This document shows, piece after piece, positions 63,950 through 64,000 of a stretch of 64,000 nucleotides of DNA. Position 1 is the first letter of the stretch. Each line of letters begins with the position of its first letter. This DNA comes from Bacillus salacetis (lineage in GTDB: Bacteria; Bacillota; Bacilli; Bacillales; Bacillaceae_B). Made by a program: the position numbers and the translations under genes. Below the pieces are notes generated by a model, which saw only the letters and a list, made by a program, of their open reading frames with translations, searched no databases and was not told where the DNA came from. The stretch is from NCBI RefSeq assembly GCF_003581585.1, contig NZ_QXIR01000025.1, positions 1-64,000 on the forward strand, in the 5' to 3' direction.

Positions 63950-64000
63950 ATGGCACAAATATCAATCCGGGAAATAACTGAGAAGAATCTCTATCCATGC
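63950..64000 (+). CDS. Start of a T-box-controlled gene (GNAT-like N-terminus)
   Basis: Seventeen codons, MAQISIREITEKNLYPC, cut by the window end. AGAGGAG lies 6-7 nt before ATG 63950. The ISIREITEKN start resembles GNAT acetyltransferases, but that is too little for a firm call. It is the only gene in position to be controlled by the T-box leader, 270 bp from the terminator because of the inserted MITE. Confidence 0.5.
   Translation, partial: MAQISIREITEKNLYPC

Overview
This window looks like the chromosome of a low-GC, endospore-forming Bacillaceae bacterium (Bacillus/Rossellomorea-like). The evidence is strong AGGAGG-type ribosome sites, a ComK-family regulator, sigma-B-like promoters, a T-box leader, collagen-like and other spore-surface-type proteins, and an aspartate 4-decarboxylase. 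Genus-level placement is an inference. No rRNA or tRNA gene was seen.

Layout. (1) 1-13.4 kb is a defence-type island. A PLD/SF2 helicase gene of 936 codons (87-8252) is cut into three pieces by two different IS21-family elements (114-2628 and 3612-6441). Each element has perfect 5-bp target duplications, and removing both restores one open frame. It is followed by a Nudix hydrolase, a GIY-YIG/T5orf172 protein and an overlapping McrB/McrC-like pair. (2) 13.4-24 kb holds small and metabolic genes: a lipoprotein hydrolase that seems to start at AUU, a TetR-MMPL exporter pair, a nitronate monooxygenase, an ElaA-type acetyltransferase with a decayed second copy, and an aldo/keto reductase. (3) 24-32 kb holds a lipoprotein, a secreted protein, a ComK-like gene between two XRE regulators, an oxidoreductase, and a GntR-controlled export/ABC operon with a perfect operator on its -10 box. 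(4) 32-42 kb holds a sigma-70-like factor, a SEC-C protein, a GAF-STAS protein with a sigma-B-like promoter, transporters, and a frameshifted phage-like replication pair. (5) 42-59 kb is rich in surface proteins: two tandem collagen-like genes (the second interrupted by TAA), two paralogous Cys-containing DUF3992-like proteins and a DUF3344-like protein. This stretch also carries two satellite-like tandem arrays with ~52-bp monomers. (6) 59-64 kb holds a peroxiredoxin frame whose peroxidatic Cys codon is UGA, a CPBP protease, a broken alpha/beta hydrolase, a VanZ-like protein, and a T-box leader at the edge.

Four copies of one ~190-bp MITE-like element (31.85, 39.6, 57.6 and 63.7 kb) have conserved inverted ends and perfect 8-bp AT-rich target duplications. 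One lies between the T-box terminator and its presumed gene.

Most notable observations: UGA exactly at the catalytic cysteine of the peroxiredoxin, followed by a hairpin with bacterial SECIS-like geometry; a higher-order tandem repeat with 52+52+53+53 = 210-bp units, equal to 20 helical turns; and an IS21-family element whose istA ribosome site lies inside a perfect 20-bp stem. Several other ORFs carry single stops or small indels (istB, the DnaB-like helicase, the second collagen gene, the hydrolase). Pseudogenisation or sequence error must therefore be excluded before any recoding is claimed.
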